A DNA stretch of 64,000 nt from Microglena sp. YARC (taxonomy: Eukaryota > Chlorophyta > Chlorophyceae > Chlamydomonadales > Chlamydomonadaceae): contig CM039463.1 of NCBI GenBank assembly GCA_022414725.1, positions 57,819,837 through 57,883,836 on the forward strand, in the 5' to 3' direction. The stretch's first letter is position 1, and each line of letters opens with the position of its first letter. Of this stretch, positions 23,740 to 35,793 are shown in pieces. A model generated the notes under the pieces. That model saw only the letters and a program-made list of their open reading frames with translations, had not been told where the DNA came from and ran no database searches. The position numbers and the translations under genes were made by a program.

Positions 23740-25020
23740 ATGATGGCATATATCAGAACAGAATACTCTTCCCCTGCTATTCACCATGCCCTTAATGTCT
23801 ACAAACACAGCACAGAAATCAGTAAGAACTGGATCCTGGACACTGGAGCCACCAAACACATGACAGGCAATCCTGACCTCCCGTATGACATTCAAACTGT
23901 ACGACCCATCTTAGTCAGGACTGCAGCTGGCACAACAGTCATAACGAAAGTAGGACGAGCATGCATCAAAGGAGACAGGGGAAACATCATCATCCTTAGA
24001 CAGGTGTACCTTACCGGCAACAAAGACACACCCAACCTGCTCTCCTACAATGTGGCATGCAAAGCAAACCCCACCATCAGCAGCCTCATGGAAGGACCCA
24101 CATGCACTATCTGCATTGACAGGAAACCTTACCTCACTGTATACAAGCACATAAGTCTCTACCTCGTCCCTACACGTCACCCTCTGATCAGTGGCCTTCA
24201 AGGTATTGCCATGGCAGCAGTCACGAGGAAAACCATAGAAGATGCATCTCTCTAGCACTCACGTCTTGCTCATGTCTCATACCCTCGTATCAGTAGGCTA
24301 GTCACAAAAGGAATGGTCATAGACTCATAGGAATCAACACCACCTCCAGAGAATTCAATAGAATGAAAAATATCCCCTGTGAGATTTGCACCCTGTCAAA
24401 GATGGACAAAAAAACCTACCCCACTTCCCACACACGTGCATCAACACCTCTAGCAATCATCCACATAGACATGAGTGGGAAAATGAGGGTACCTAGCCTC
24501 AATGGCAGCCAGTATTTTCAAGGTATCCTAGATGACAGCTCCAAGTACTCCATAGTGACCTTCCACAAAACCAAGGACACTGTCCCTCAAGACATTATCA
24601 CAGAGCTTGAGCGCTATGAGAACCTGAGTGGCAAGAGAATTGGCAAAGTTCTCAGTGACAGTGCCAAAGAATACAACTGCATAGAGTTCACCACATGGTG
24701 CAAGGGAAAGGGCATCACCCAAGAGTTCACTGTCCCTGGCAATCCATCAACCAATGGGGATGCTGAACGCCTAAACCGCACTTTGCATGACAGATCAACA
24801 TCACTCCTGCTGACCTCCAAATTCCCTAACAGGTACTGGGCTGAAATGGTCAAGACAGCCAACACCATCAGAAACCTCTCACCCTCCAGGGACTCAGACA
24901 AGACTCCCTATGAGATGTTTTATGGAACCAAACCCAAGGTAGACCACCTCAGGATCACTGGCTGCACTGCCTACATCCACATCCCTGTAAAGTCCAGAAT
25001 TCAAGTTTTCACCCTCAACC
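23740..25020 (+). pseudogene. Copia protease and integrase
   Basis: The protease has WILDTGATKHMTG (active-site DTGA, about 23830-23868), followed by LSYNVACKANPTISS. Integrase follows after a stop at 24253-24255: an H-x-H remnant and CEICTLSK, then IIHIDMSGKM (first Asp), VLSDSAKEYNC (second Asp; DSAKEY instead of the usual DNGTEF) and NGDAERLNRTL (Glu). It ends with YEMFYGTKPKVDHLRITGCTAY. In-frame stops at about 24255 and 24330 and a shift near 25020 break it. Confidence 0.88.
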
Positions 25021-25029
25021 AAGATCACT

Positions 25030-27182
25030 AGACTGGTTGGATACTCAGACAACAGAAAGGCTTACAGGGTGGTAGACGAAAACCACAAGATCTATGATGC
25101 CAGAGACATCACTTCCAATGAGCATGAAAACCTTGCAGGTTTCAAAGGTTTCCCAGGTCCAGATGACACAGTCCTAGGGGAATATGTACCAGCCATCCCC
25201 ACTAAGCCAGATCTAGACCAGAGACAACAACCACCTGCACAACCATTCAGGCAACATCCCAACAGACCAACACAAGTCTGGGGGGACATCTCTATGGAAC
25301 ACAGCTATGATACATCCCTCACCCCTAACACTGTCCAGCAAGATAGCATCCATCCACAGCACAGTGCATTAGTCCAGCCAGCTCACAGTGAACATGTCCA
25401 TGAGAACAACCCCACTGAACAAAACCCACCTGAGCATGAGCAAGAGCATGAACATGAGCATCCTCCACCACATCCAAACATCATGTCAGAATTCGCTCAG
25501 CCAAATCCTCATTCCTCCACTGACCCTTTCCTGGACATCACTCCACCTGACCCATTGAGAAGATCAGACAGAGCCACTAGGAAACCAGACTTCCTAAGCT
25601 GCCTAACAGCCTCTAAAGTTCCTATCCCCAGGAATGAGAAAGAAGCTCTCTCCAGTGAATACTCTGAAGAATGGATTGCTGCCATGACAGAGGAACTCAC
25701 TGCCCTCTCAGACATGAAGACCTGGTCATTGTCAGAACTTCCACCAGGATCCAAAGCCATTGGCACCAAGTGGGTCTTTGACCTCAAACGTCTAGTCTGT
25801 GGAGAGATTGACCGATTCAAGGCAAGACTGGTGGCCAAAGGCTATGCCCAACGTCCAGGCATGGACTAGGATGAAGTGTTTGCCCCAGTTGCCAAGCTTG
25901 CAACAATCCGTTTCATCCTGTCCATGGCTGCAGACCCAGCAGCCCATCTAGCCCCGCTGGATGTATCCACTTCCTTCCTGAATGGCATTGTTGAAGAAAA
26001 GATCTACTGCACTCAGCCCCTTGGATTTGAGAAAGACCATAGGGTCTGCCGCATGTGGAAGTGTCTCTATGGCCTGAAGCAGGCATCTCGACAGTGGTAC
26101 CTCAAAGTCAAGGAAGACATGATGGGCATTGGATTCAAAGAAGTGGATGTTGACCAAGGCCTCTTCATACTGCCTGGACCGTCCAACAGACCCCTCATAT
26201 GGGTCCTTCTCTGGGTAGATTTATTTCTGCTCCTCTCCTTCAGCAAGGACATCCTCCAGAAGTACGAGACTGACATCATGGCCCTCTACAAAACCAGAGA
26301 CCTTGGAGAACCCTCTGTCTTTGTTGGGTATGAGATCACCAGAAACAAACCTGCTGGGACCCTCCACATCTGCCTGTCACGTTTCATCAAGCAACTCCTG
26401 AAATCACATAGCATGCTGGTAGAACCTGGTAGAACCAGATTCCCTATCCCCCTCCATCCTGATGCTCCACTCCCCTACCATGAGAAAGGCACCCCAGAAT
26501 CAGGCCTTCCCCTTGCACAAAATTGTCGGTCCTCAACTACCTGGCAGTCAACACAAGACCAGACATTGCCCAAGCTGTCAACCGCCTTGCCAGACACAGT
26601 GCCCACCCTCTATACGACCACAAGGAGGCAGCAAAAGGTATGCTGAAGTACCTAGCATCCACCCCAGACCATGGCATCACCTACACCAGCTCAAAGAAAC
26701 TACTGACTGGGTACTGTGACTCTGACCATGCAGCCTGCCCCATCACAAGAAAATCAACCACAGGCTGGGTCTTCCTTAACCAAGGAGGAGCAATAGCATG
26801 GGCATCTAAGATCCGATCCTCAGCCATAGCACTCTCCAGCACAGAGGCAAAATACATGGCTGCCAGCCCTGCAGCACAAGAAGCTATGTGGCTCAGGAAA
26901 CTACAGTTCTGTGCCACAAGTATCCAGCTCCCAGCAATCACCATCAATGGTAACAACCAAGCTGCACTGAGTGCATGGAACCAAGAGAAGCTCTCCACCT
27001 GCCTGAGGCACATGGAAACAAGGTTTCACTTCATCAAGGAGGAATCCAAGAAACAAGGTATCAGACTCAACTGGATCCCCACTGCAGCAAACATGGCAGA
27101 CATGTTCACAAGGCACTGCCAGAAACAAGTTTGTGTTTTCAGGAATCCAGATTGGTTGCCTAGGAAATGCCACAGTCCCTAG
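25030..27182 (+). pseudogene. Copia reverse transcriptase and RNase H
   Basis: A linker (VVDENHKIYDARDI, then a Pro/His/Glu-rich spacer) leads to RT: IGTKWVFDLKR, RFKARLVAKGYAQRPGMD, a TAG stop at 25867, then DEVFAPVAKLATIR and LDVSTSFLNG. The catalytic YVDD box is WVDL (about 26212-26223), so the second aspartate is lost. RNase H is well kept (GYCDSDHAACPITRKSTTGW; ALSSTEAKYMA; HIETRFHFIKE-like near the end; ADMFTRHCQKQ) and ends at 27182. Frame shifts occur near 26525. The element cannot encode active RT. Confidence 0.9.
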
Positions 27183-27684
27183 ACATTCTGTCTGCCATGA
27201 TTTCCCCACAGAGTTTTTTTTCTTCTCAGCAACTCCCCGGCTGCTATAATATTCAAATGATGACTTCTCTGATTTTCATCCTCTGTCCAAAATCATGGGG
27301 GGCTGTACACGTCATCCAGTTTCCTTCTAGATTTCCTGCAGCTTTCATGCAGCTTCCTGCAGCTAGGTATCCCTATAGTTTTTTCTACAGCTCCCTTTAG
27401 ATTCCCTGCAGCTCCCCTAAAGCTCAAGCAAAACAGACGATCTTGCTCCTTCTGCAGTTTCATCATAGCCCAGATACGCAATATGTGACACTATTGAACT
27501 CTGACTATCACAAGTGCTTTCCATCTATCGCTCAAGTCCTGACTGAATAATTTATTTTCTAGTTCATGAACTCAAGTAGACTAGCCTCATTCTTTACCTC
27601 TTTTTCAATCTACATTTATTTCTTATACCCTCAGTTAACTCCAGGAATTTCTCGGACCACAAGAATTAACTTGAGTTGGGGGGA

Positions 27685-27933
27685 TGTTGTGACGCGGATT
27701 ATAACCGGCTACTGAAGTTGCTCAGAGAAGTCAGTGTGTAGTCACTGCTTGCTCAATGTGCACTGTGCCGTGTCTGCAATGATCACGTGCACGCCGTGCA
27801 GTTCTAACATGTACTGCGCGCTAGTAATATATCTTGCCGCATCTGCGGCAGTCTTGTTATCAATTCTATACTGTAATCTATCAGTTGCTACTATCTCTCC
27901 GGTGTATCGGTCTACACAATTCTTAATGATACA
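27685..27933 (+). repeat. 3' LTR of the copia element
   Basis: Begins TGTTGTGACGCGGATTATAACC; partner of 22583-22828. A partial third copy of the LTR's later half (TATCTACTGTTAACTATCGG through CTCTCAGTGTCTGGCAG) lies at about 28040-28115. Confidence 0.75.
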
Positions 27934-28464
27934 AAATAAGTGCTTCACCTTGTGTGCACCAGGGTTGTTTAAAATTCTTAAATTGGGTTTCATTATTCTT
28001 TTTTGGCGGGGGCCCCTCTTCAAAGGCCGGCAAATCTAGTAATAATTATCTACTGTTAACTATCGGCAGTTGCTACTATCTCTCAGTGTCTGGCAGTCTC
28101 CACACTCTTTCCAAATACCAAAGATGAGCATGCCATTGAGTATCTTGGTTCTTTTGTACTTTTGGATTGAAATACGAAATCGGCAGATATCCATTGTGAT
28201 CGCAAGCTTTTTTCATGGGCGGGGTGGAAGAACTCACACATGCATGGGAGTGCTTGTAAAGATATTGCTACTGCACTCATGTGTTTTTGTGTCCATGCGA
28301 CCACTCAAGGACACAAGTGTGTGACGGGGACAATTGAATGGGTTTCATCAGAGAGCGATGCCACTCCTCTCATGGTCATGTGGACATAAGTATGAGAGGG
28401 GGGGGGTCACTTCAACGCATCCAAAACTTATGCTTCATTGGTCATTTGTAATAAAACAAATCAG
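27934..28464. other. Non-coding stretch with a partial copia LTR copy
   Basis: The partial LTR (28040-28115) lies in otherwise unassigned sequence. I see no gene. Confidence 0.6.
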
Positions 28465-30995
28465 AAATGTGTGTTGGGTGTGGGGGTGTGGGGGTGTGGG
28501 TGTGGGGGGTGTGGGTGTGGTGTGGGGTGTGGGGGTGGTGGGTGTGGGGGGTGTGGGTGTTGGTGTGGGGGTGTGGGGGTGTGGGGGTTGGTTGGGTGTG
28601 GGGGTGTGGGTGTGGTTGTTGGGGGTGTGGGGGTGTGGGTGTGGGGTGTGGGGGTGTGGTGTTGGGGTGTGGGTGTGGGTGTGGGGTGTGGGGTGTGGGG
28701 TGGTGGGTGTGGGGGTGTGGGTGTGGGGTGGTGGGGGTGTGGGGGGTTGGGTGTGGGGGGTGTGGGGTGTGGGTTTGTGGGTGTGGGTGTGGGGTGTGGG
28801 GTGTGGGGGTGTGGGGTGGTGGGTGTGGGGTGTGGGGGGTTGTGGGTGTGGGGGTTGGTGGGGTGTGGGTGTGTTTGGGTGTGGGGGTGGTTGGGGGTTG
28901 GTTGGGTGTGGGGGTGTGGGTGTGGGTTGTGGGTGTGGGGTGTGGTGTGGGGGTGTGGGTGTGGGTGTGGGGGTGTGGGGGTGTGGGGGGTGTGGTGTGG
29001 GGGTGGTGGGTGTGGGGGTGGGGTGTGGGGGTGTGGGGGTGTGGTGTGTTGGGGGGTGTTGGGGGTGTGGGGGTGTGGGGTGTGGGGTGTGGTGGGTGTG
29101 GGGTTGGTGTTGTGGGGTGGTGGGTGTGGGGTGTGGGGGTGTGGGTGTGGGGGTGTGGGGTGTGGGGGTGGTGGGTGTGGGGGGTGTGGGGGTGGTGGGG
29201 GGTTGTGGGTGTGGGGGTGTGGGTGTGGGTTGTGGGGGTGTGGGGTGTGGGGGTGTGGGTGGTGGGGGTGGTGGGTGTTGGGTGTGGGGGTGTGGGTTGT
29301 GGTGTGGGGGTGTGGGTGTGGTGTGGGGGTGTGGGGGTGTGGGGGGTGTGGGTGTGGGGGTCGTGGGTGGTGGGTGTGGGGGTGTGGGGGGTTGTGGTGT
29401 GGGGGTGTGGGGTGTGGGTGTGGGGTGTGGGGGTGTGGGTGGTGGGGTGTGGGGGTGAGGGTGTGGGGGGTGGGGGTGTGGGGTGTGGGGGTGTGGGTTG
29501 TGGGGGTGTGGGTAGTGGGGGTGGTTGGGTGTGGGGGTGGTGGGTGTGGGGTGTGGGGTGTGTGGGGGTGTTGGGTGTGGGGGGTGTGGGGTGGTGTGGG
29601 GGTGTGGGTGTGGGTGTGGGGTTGGGGGTTGTGGGTGTGGGGGGTGTGGGTGGTGGGGGTGTGGGTGTGGGGGGTGTGGGTGTGGGGGGTGTGGGGTGTG
29701 GGGGTGTGGGGTGTGGGGGTGTGGGTGTGGGGGTGTGGGTGTGGGGGTGTGGGGGTGTGGGTTGTGGGGGTGTGGGTGTGGGGGGTGTGGGGTGTGGGTG
29801 TGGGGGTGTGGGGTGGTGGGTGGTCGGGGGTGGTGGGTGTGGGTGTGGGGGTGTGGGGGTGGTGGTGGGTGGGGTGGGTGTGGGGGTGTGGGTGGTGGGT
29901 GTGGGGTGTGGGGGTGTGGGTGTGGGGGTGTGGGTGTGGGTTGTGGGGGTGGTTGGGAGGATGTGGGGGGTGTTGGGTGTGGGGGTGTGGGTGTGAGGTG
30001 TGGGGGTGTGGGGTTGTTGGGGTGGTTGGGGTTGGTTGGGTTGTTGGGTGGTGGGGGGTTGGTGGGGGTGTTGGGGCTTTGTGGGGTGTGGGGGTGTGGG
30101 GTGGGGGTGTGGGTTGTGGGGGTGTGGGGGGTGTGGGTGTGGGGGTGTGGGGGGGGGGGGTGTGGGGTGGTGGGGGTGGTGTGGGTGTGGGGGGTTGTGG
30201 GTGTGGGGGTGTGGGTGTGGGGTGTGGGGGTGTGGGTGTGGGGGTTGGGGGTGTGGGGGGTTGGTGGGGTGTGGGGGTGTGGGGGTGTGGGGGTGTGGGT
30301 GTGGGGGTGTGGGTTGTGGGGGTTGTGGGGGTGGTGGGGGTGTTGGGGGTGGTGGGGTTGGGTTTGTGGGGGTGTGGGTGGGGGGGTGTGGGTGGTGGGG
30401 TGTGGTGTGGGGGTGTGGGGTGTGGGGGTGGGTGTGGTGGTGACGGGGTGTTGGGTGTGGGGGTGTGGGGGTGGGGGTGTGGGTTGTGGGGGGGTGTGGG
30501 GGTGGGGGTGTGGGTGTGGGGTGTGGGTGTGGGGGTGTGGGTGTAGGGTGTGGGGTGGGGTGTGGGTGTGGGGGTGTTGGGTGTGGGGGTGTGGGTGTGG
30601 GGGTGTGGGTGTGGGGGTGTGGGTGTGGGGGGTGTGGGTGTGGGGGTGTGGGTGGTGTGGGTGTGGGTGTGGGGGTGTTGGGGTGTGGGGGTGTGGGTGG
30701 TGGGGTGTGGGTGGGTGGTGGGGGTGTGGGGTGTGGGAGGGTGTGGGGTGTGGGGGGGTGTGGGGTTTGTTGGGGGGGTTGTTGGGTTGTTTGGGGATTG
30801 GTGGGTTGTGGGGTGTTTGGGTGTGGGGGTGTGGGTGTGGGGTTGGGTGTGGGGGTGGTGGGTTTTGGGGGTGTGGGTCGTGGGGGTTGGGGTGGGGGGT
30901 GGGGTTGGGTGTGTGCGGTGTGGGTGTGTGGTTGTGGGGTGTGGTGGGTGTGGGGTGTGGTGGGGTGTGGGTGTGGGGGGTGTGGGTTGGTGGGG

Positions 30996-31026
<31 letters not shown>

Positions 31027-31621
31027 GTGGGTGTGGGGGGTGTGTGGGTGTGGGGGTGGTGGGGTGTGGGGGGTGTGGGTTGGTGTGGGGGTGTGGGTGG
31101 GGGGGTGTGGGTGTGGGGTGTGGGTTGTGGGGGTGTGGGTGTAGGGGGGTGGGTGGGTGTGGGGGTGGGTCGTTTGGCGGGTTGGTGGCGTGGTGGGGTG
31201 TTGGGTTGGTGGGGTGTGGGGTTGTGGGGGTGTGGGTGTGGGGGGTGTGGGTGGTGGTGGGTGTGGGGTGTGTGGGGGGTGTGGGTTGTGGGGTGGGGGT
31301 TTTGTGGGGGTGTGGGTTGGGAGGGTGTGGGTGTGGGGGTGTGGGTGTGGGTGGGTGGGGTGGTGGGGGTGTGGGTGTGGGGGTGTGGGTGGTGGGGGTG
31401 TGGGTGGTGGGGTGTGGGAGGTGTGGGTTGTGGGGGTGTGGTGTGGGGGTGTGGGGGTTGGGTGGGATGTGGGGGTGTGGGGGTGTGGGTGTGGGCGTGT
31501 GTGTGTAGGGGGTGTGGGTGTGGGGGTGTGTTGTGTGGGGGGTGATGGGTGTGGGGGTGGTGGTGTGGGGGTTGGGGTGTGGGGGTGTGGGGTGTGGGGG
31601 TGTGGGTGTGGGGGTTGTGGT
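28465..31621 (+). repeat. T/G-only irregular satellite (GTGTGGG-type)
   Basis: About 3.15 kb in which the + strand is almost purely G and T, built from irregular GTGTGGGG, GTGTGGGT and GGTGGG units, with only rare C or A. It runs directly into the assembly gap. All open frames across it (glycine/valine/cysteine/tryptophan on +, proline/histidine/threonine on -) are artefacts. The strand bias and lack of a fixed unit recall irregular TG telomeres or G-quadruplex-forming satellites; which of these it is cannot be told here. Confidence 0.95.
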
Positions 31622-32621
31622 NNNNNNNNNNNNNNNNNNNNNNNNNNNNNNNNNNNNNNNNNNNNNNNNNNNNNNNNNNNNNNNNNNNNNNNNNNNNNNN
31701 NNNNNNNNNNNNNNNNNNNNNNNNNNNNNNNNNNNNNNNNNNNNNNNNNNNNNNNNNNNNNNNNNNNNNNNNNNNNNNNNNNNNNNNNNNNNNNNNNNNN
31801 NNNNNNNNNNNNNNNNNNNNNNNNNNNNNNNNNNNNNNNNNNNNNNNNNNNNNNNNNNNNNNNNNNNNNNNNNNNNNNNNNNNNNNNNNNNNNNNNNNNN
31901 NNNNNNNNNNNNNNNNNNNNNNNNNNNNNNNNNNNNNNNNNNNNNNNNNNNNNNNNNNNNNNNNNNNNNNNNNNNNNNNNNNNNNNNNNNNNNNNNNNNN
32001 NNNNNNNNNNNNNNNNNNNNNNNNNNNNNNNNNNNNNNNNNNNNNNNNNNNNNNNNNNNNNNNNNNNNNNNNNNNNNNNNNNNNNNNNNNNNNNNNNNNN
32101 NNNNNNNNNNNNNNNNNNNNNNNNNNNNNNNNNNNNNNNNNNNNNNNNNNNNNNNNNNNNNNNNNNNNNNNNNNNNNNNNNNNNNNNNNNNNNNNNNNNN
32201 NNNNNNNNNNNNNNNNNNNNNNNNNNNNNNNNNNNNNNNNNNNNNNNNNNNNNNNNNNNNNNNNNNNNNNNNNNNNNNNNNNNNNNNNNNNNNNNNNNNN
32301 NNNNNNNNNNNNNNNNNNNNNNNNNNNNNNNNNNNNNNNNNNNNNNNNNNNNNNNNNNNNNNNNNNNNNNNNNNNNNNNNNNNNNNNNNNNNNNNNNNNN
32401 NNNNNNNNNNNNNNNNNNNNNNNNNNNNNNNNNNNNNNNNNNNNNNNNNNNNNNNNNNNNNNNNNNNNNNNNNNNNNNNNNNNNNNNNNNNNNNNNNNNN
32501 NNNNNNNNNNNNNNNNNNNNNNNNNNNNNNNNNNNNNNNNNNNNNNNNNNNNNNNNNNNNNNNNNNNNNNNNNNNNNNNNNNNNNNNNNNNNNNNNNNNN
32601 NNNNNNNNNNNNNNNNNNNNN
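31622..32621. other. Assembly gap of exactly 1,000 N
   Basis: The round length implies a placeholder, not a measured distance. Sequence character changes completely across it. Confidence 0.99.
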
Positions 32622-33440
32622 ACAAGAAGAGAGATGTGTGACCTGCCTTGCAGAAGCCCACATGTGGTGCACGGCTGTCGTAGAGTGTCGCCGGGCCCTA
32701 GTACTGCAAGTCCACCATCCTGGATCCATGACGCAGCTTTGAGACATCTGCTGACCGGTTCTCTAGCAGCGGCACAATGCAACTGTCGCTGGTGTTCGCG
32801 CCTGGCCCTGAACTCAATTCAGCGCAACCTCTGATCGCATCCATCAGCTTGCAGACATCTGCAGTGACCTCCTTGCAGCGCCCACAAGGAAACTGGCTTG
32901 GTCGGCTAGAGTTACTCGGGCTTGAACCAAAGTCCATGCCACGCTGGTCCATGAGAAGCTTGCAAGCACGATCTGCGTACTTCAGTTGGCAGCCTCCAAC
33001 AAGGCACAGTGTAGCTATACTTCGCAAGGGCCTGATCATAAGTCCAGCAACTCGGATCCATAAGCATCTTGCAGACATGCGGCGTGACCGGCCTTTGGCA
33101 CTAAACAATAGAGAAGCTTGTTTGCATTTAGGTTCGCCCTCAATTGTAAACGCCTTAACCTGTACAAAGGATTGGACACCAAAAGCATACTGCTAGAGGT
33201 CGGTGCGCCTCCTTTTGCCATCATCCTCATCCAACTCGTTGTGGTGGTTGGATCAGTCCGGTAAGGGCATCCATAAAATCTTTCTGCACAGAGTTTTACA
33301 CACAAACATCTTTGGGTTGGAAGAGAATATTGGAAATACAGATCAATAATGTCAGGGGGAGCGTTAGGATCAAGCGATGAATCTCGGTGTGCGAATGCAT
33401 TGTGTCTATAAACATGTGGTACAATGCCATGCAAGCGCAC
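32622..33440 (-). pseudogene. Degraded F-box/ankyrin gene, cut by the gap
   Basis: The N-terminal part (33440 downwards) is alignable with the intact paralogue at 56533-58254: an F-box-like stretch, MMAKGGA, LVSNPLYRLRRLQLRANLNANKLLY, then AGHA. Ankyrin-like remnants continue to the gap in changing frames (KLLMDQRGMDF; LCKEVTADVCKLMDAI). Numerous one-base indels relative to the paralogue break it. The upstream + strand shares the GCATGCAAGCGCACAGGA and ATTATTTTTATTTATAC motifs of the other two paralogues. Confidence 0.75.
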
Positions 33441-34334
33441 AGGAATGGTCTATAGGTCCTTTGTATAAAATCCCAACGTCAATTATTTTTATTTATACTA
33501 ACTAACGAGGCCCATGCACCTTCCTTGTTGAGCTTGCGCAAGTATTTATTCCCCACTTATTTGGTTCCTAGACCTGTGTTTGTCCTCTGCCACTCTCATG
33601 TTAGTACGCCAATGCTGGCGGCTCTACCAATATGCCCGCGCCATTCCAAATTGCAATGATCCTACAATACTGACCACCATGGCCAAAACTGGTGCCTACG
33701 AACGCCGTACTTGAACACCTCTCTAGAAAGCCGCCCCCTCGTAGCACCAGCTACCGAACGTGCTGACAGTTCATTTCCCAACACATTGTAATCCGCCCTG
33801 CCGAGAGGACTGCGAGCGTGCCCTAGGACCACTCCAACGGTGAGAAACGACACTAGATCGCATTCACAACCCGTTGCAGAGCTGAGGAGCAACTACCAGG
33901 AACTCTGCAGAGTAAGTCTCGCTGACTCAAGCTCGCTTGCATGGGGTCTCTGACCCCATAGTGGATGACTTGATGTCTGCTGCAGAGGAATACCTTTCTG
34001 GGGCGGCGCTCACAATGCCATCGTGCTCGAACTTGATGCCGATGGGGTTGACGCAAATCAATATTGCAGCCACATGCCCAGCCTCTGATGCTCGGCCATT
34101 GATCCGCCGACTGTAGATACCCATGGCAGACTTTTTCTGCGAGGGGTCGGAGACGCAACCAGGGGAAACATGTCAGCATATCTGACACGTGTGTTCGCGC
34201 GCCATCGAAAATACGAGTGTAAACGTGGCATTTCTGCACGTTTTTCGCGCGCCTCGAAGTCAGCGAAAGCCGCCTTGGTGTGTGTGAGGATGGATGGACG
34301 AACGTGGGGACGGTACGGGTCTGCGAAATCACAG
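33441..34334. other. No convincing gene
   Basis: The only frame with protein-like composition is 33927-34124 on the minus strand, 65 residues (HVAAILICVNPIGIKFEHDGI), without a recognised domain. Confidence 0.5.
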
Positions 34335-34540
34335 TGTAGCTGTGACTCGACTCGACAGTTTCCGCCGTGATGCGAGAGGTCGCCATGTGATGTGACTCGA
34401 CTCGACAGGATGCCGCCGTCCTTGATGAGAGTGGTCGCCATGTGATGTGACTCGACTCGACAGATGCCGCCGTCCTTGATGAGAGTGGTCGGTCGGTCTC
34501 CGTTCCTCGAAACACGAGTGTAAAACGTTGTTGTGAATCC
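34335..34540. repeat. Intergenic repeat cassette (copy 1)
   Basis: Three tandem copies of GTGACTCGACTCGACAG + (T/A)T(T/G)CCGCCG + GATG(C)GAGAG(G/T)GGTC, then GGTCGGTCTCC and CTCGAAACACGAGTGTAAA. The same modules recur at 55490, 58525, 61640 and 63490. Confidence 0.85.
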
Positions 34541-34582
34541 TGTATATAATTCCCTTGCCGATTGTACAAAAAGCAACCATGC

Positions 34583-34742
34583 AGGAGTCGGAACCATCCC
34601 AGCAAAGTGAAGAACTACTACATCGATTGTAAAACGCGAAGATGCAAATTGCTGGATTGAATGAGCCTGTTCGGAGTGTCACGCGAGGACTCAGGTGCAC
34701 GCCTGGTGGAGTACATGCCATCCCAATGACCAACCAGGTCCC
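34583..34742 (+). repeat. 160-bp duplicated segment (copy of 42055-42213) with one-base indels
   Basis: It matches 42055-42213 almost base for base, but carries at least five single-base insertions relative to it (for example CAGCAAAGTG for CAGCAAGTG, ATCCCAATGACC for ATCCCATGACC). The other copy keeps one frame open. Confidence 0.9.
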
Positions 34743-34859
34743 CCGCATGCAAAACACAAATACACAAAAACAAAAAAAAATGGCGAAACTTTGACTGGTT
34801 CTCTTTTCACAGATTTGGGCGACTCGTGATAATTGTTCGGCACATCTAGCGAAATGTTT

Positions 34860-35308
34860 TCAAGTCTTCTTCGCACGATTGTTGGAGAATTGCCCTTTCG
34901 CTGCAGCCGCTGCATTTGTATGGATGATGTACCTGTCGAAGACTTCTCCAAACATCTTCATGTTGTTGACCACAGTTTCCCTAAATCGAAATGCTTGAAA
35001 GCGATACATCGTTGTTTCAGGTGCACCCATGACGAAATAATCACATTCGTGTAACATCTTATCTGTGTAGGTGAATGTTATCAATCGAATTCGCGCTTCG
35101 ATATGGAACTGGCAAGGTGTATTTTGACTCCAACACAATACCCAGCTTGTAATAGTGACCAACAAGCCTCCTTCAATCGCTCCCGTAGAATTGGTATCAA
35201 AGTCTCAAGACTTGCCAAACTCATAATGGAATGGTTAAGAGATTTCGAGCATGATGCCAACCTGACACTGTCTGCAGGACCCAGTGCACATAATACTCCG
35301 TGCAACAC
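34860..35308 (-). pseudogene. Possible F-box-like gene with a frame shift
   Basis: The first part (35308-35081) reads LGPADSVRLASCSKSLNHSI, similar to an F-box helix pair. In a second frame the sequence continues TYTDKMLHECDYFVMGAPETT and FRETVVNNMKMFGEVFD to 34860. A one-base shift near 35090 separates them. F-box genes are common in giant viruses, where they are thought to recruit host SCF ubiquitin ligases; the assignment here is weak. Confidence 0.35.
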
Positions 35309-35445
35309 ACTATTATTGCAAAGTGTCGATCATTGGACTTCTATATCTTCCGTTGGTTGCGATATGTCTCTACACTCGGTGGACGAACAAAATGAATCAA
35401 CGTCTCCCCATTTTTTTGGCCTGAACAAATGCATTGCACCACGTG

Positions 35446-35516
35446 GGGGGCGAATTCTGGTTTGTTCGGCGCATTGAATGAGTCGCAGTTGGACAGAGAG
35501 AGATTCGCGTGTGTAA
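35446..35516. repeat. Left arm of a ~70-bp long-range inverted repeat (partner 37976-38048)
   Basis: GGGGGGCGAATTCTGGTTTG followed by TTCGGCGCATTGAATGAGTCG and AGAGAGAGATTCGCGTGTG is the reverse complement, with few changes, of 37976-38048. The arms enclose 2.5 kb holding the gene fragments 35535-37917. Confidence 0.85.
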
Positions 35517-35534
35517 GGCTGTGTTCGGAATGGC

Positions 35535-35780
35535 ATGCGTCGTGACATCCGCCACCGTGCGTCCGTTATCCGAACATACATCCGTCGCCCATGCTTACGG
35601 ATCGTCCAGAAAGACACTCTCACGATTCTATCTTTTGGTATTGTAAGCATCATATTAATTGTCAATATAGGAAATGCTCTGTTTTATCGCACGAATTGGA
35701 GCAATCACACACGAAGAAATAAAAACATAACAAATAATCAACCTAACCACACTTGCCAAGCCATAGATCCCTGTAAGTGA
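35535..35780 (+). CDS. Small predicted membrane protein
   Basis: 81 residues. A basic N-terminus (RRDIRHRASVIRTYIRRP) is followed by one hydrophobic segment (LTILSFGIVSIILIVNIGNA, residues about 30-49) and an Asn/Thr-rich tail. No family recognised. It could be spurious. Confidence 0.3.
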   Translation: MRRDIRHRASVIRTYIRRPCLRIVQKDTLTILSFGIVSIILIVNIGNALFYRTNWSNHTRRNKNITNNQPNHTCQAIDPCK

Positions 35781-35793
35781 ACCAGAATACAAC

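Larger units (their letters stand above)
22583..27933 (+). mobile_element. Ty1/copia retrotransposon, full length but inactivated
   Basis: LTR-like direct repeats at 22583-22828 and 27685-27933 share TGTT...GACxCGGATTATA...CCG, TCAGAGAAGTCAGTGTGTAG and following sequence. A purine-rich tract (GTTGGGGGGA) precedes the 3' copy. The internal order protease, integrase, RT, RNase H is the copia order. The LTRs differ at many positions, so the insertion is old. Exact LTR ends and target duplication are uncertain. Confidence 0.85.

Noticed and set aside
28465..31621. Calling the T/G array a telomere
   Set aside because: The repeat is irregular, no terminal structure is visible, and the species' telomere repeat is unknown. 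Kept as a question only.
28334..32782. Very long open frames on both strands across the T/G satellite and the gap
   Set aside because: They consist of two- to four-letter amino-acid composition dictated by G/T-only DNA and run through 1,000 N. They are not genes.
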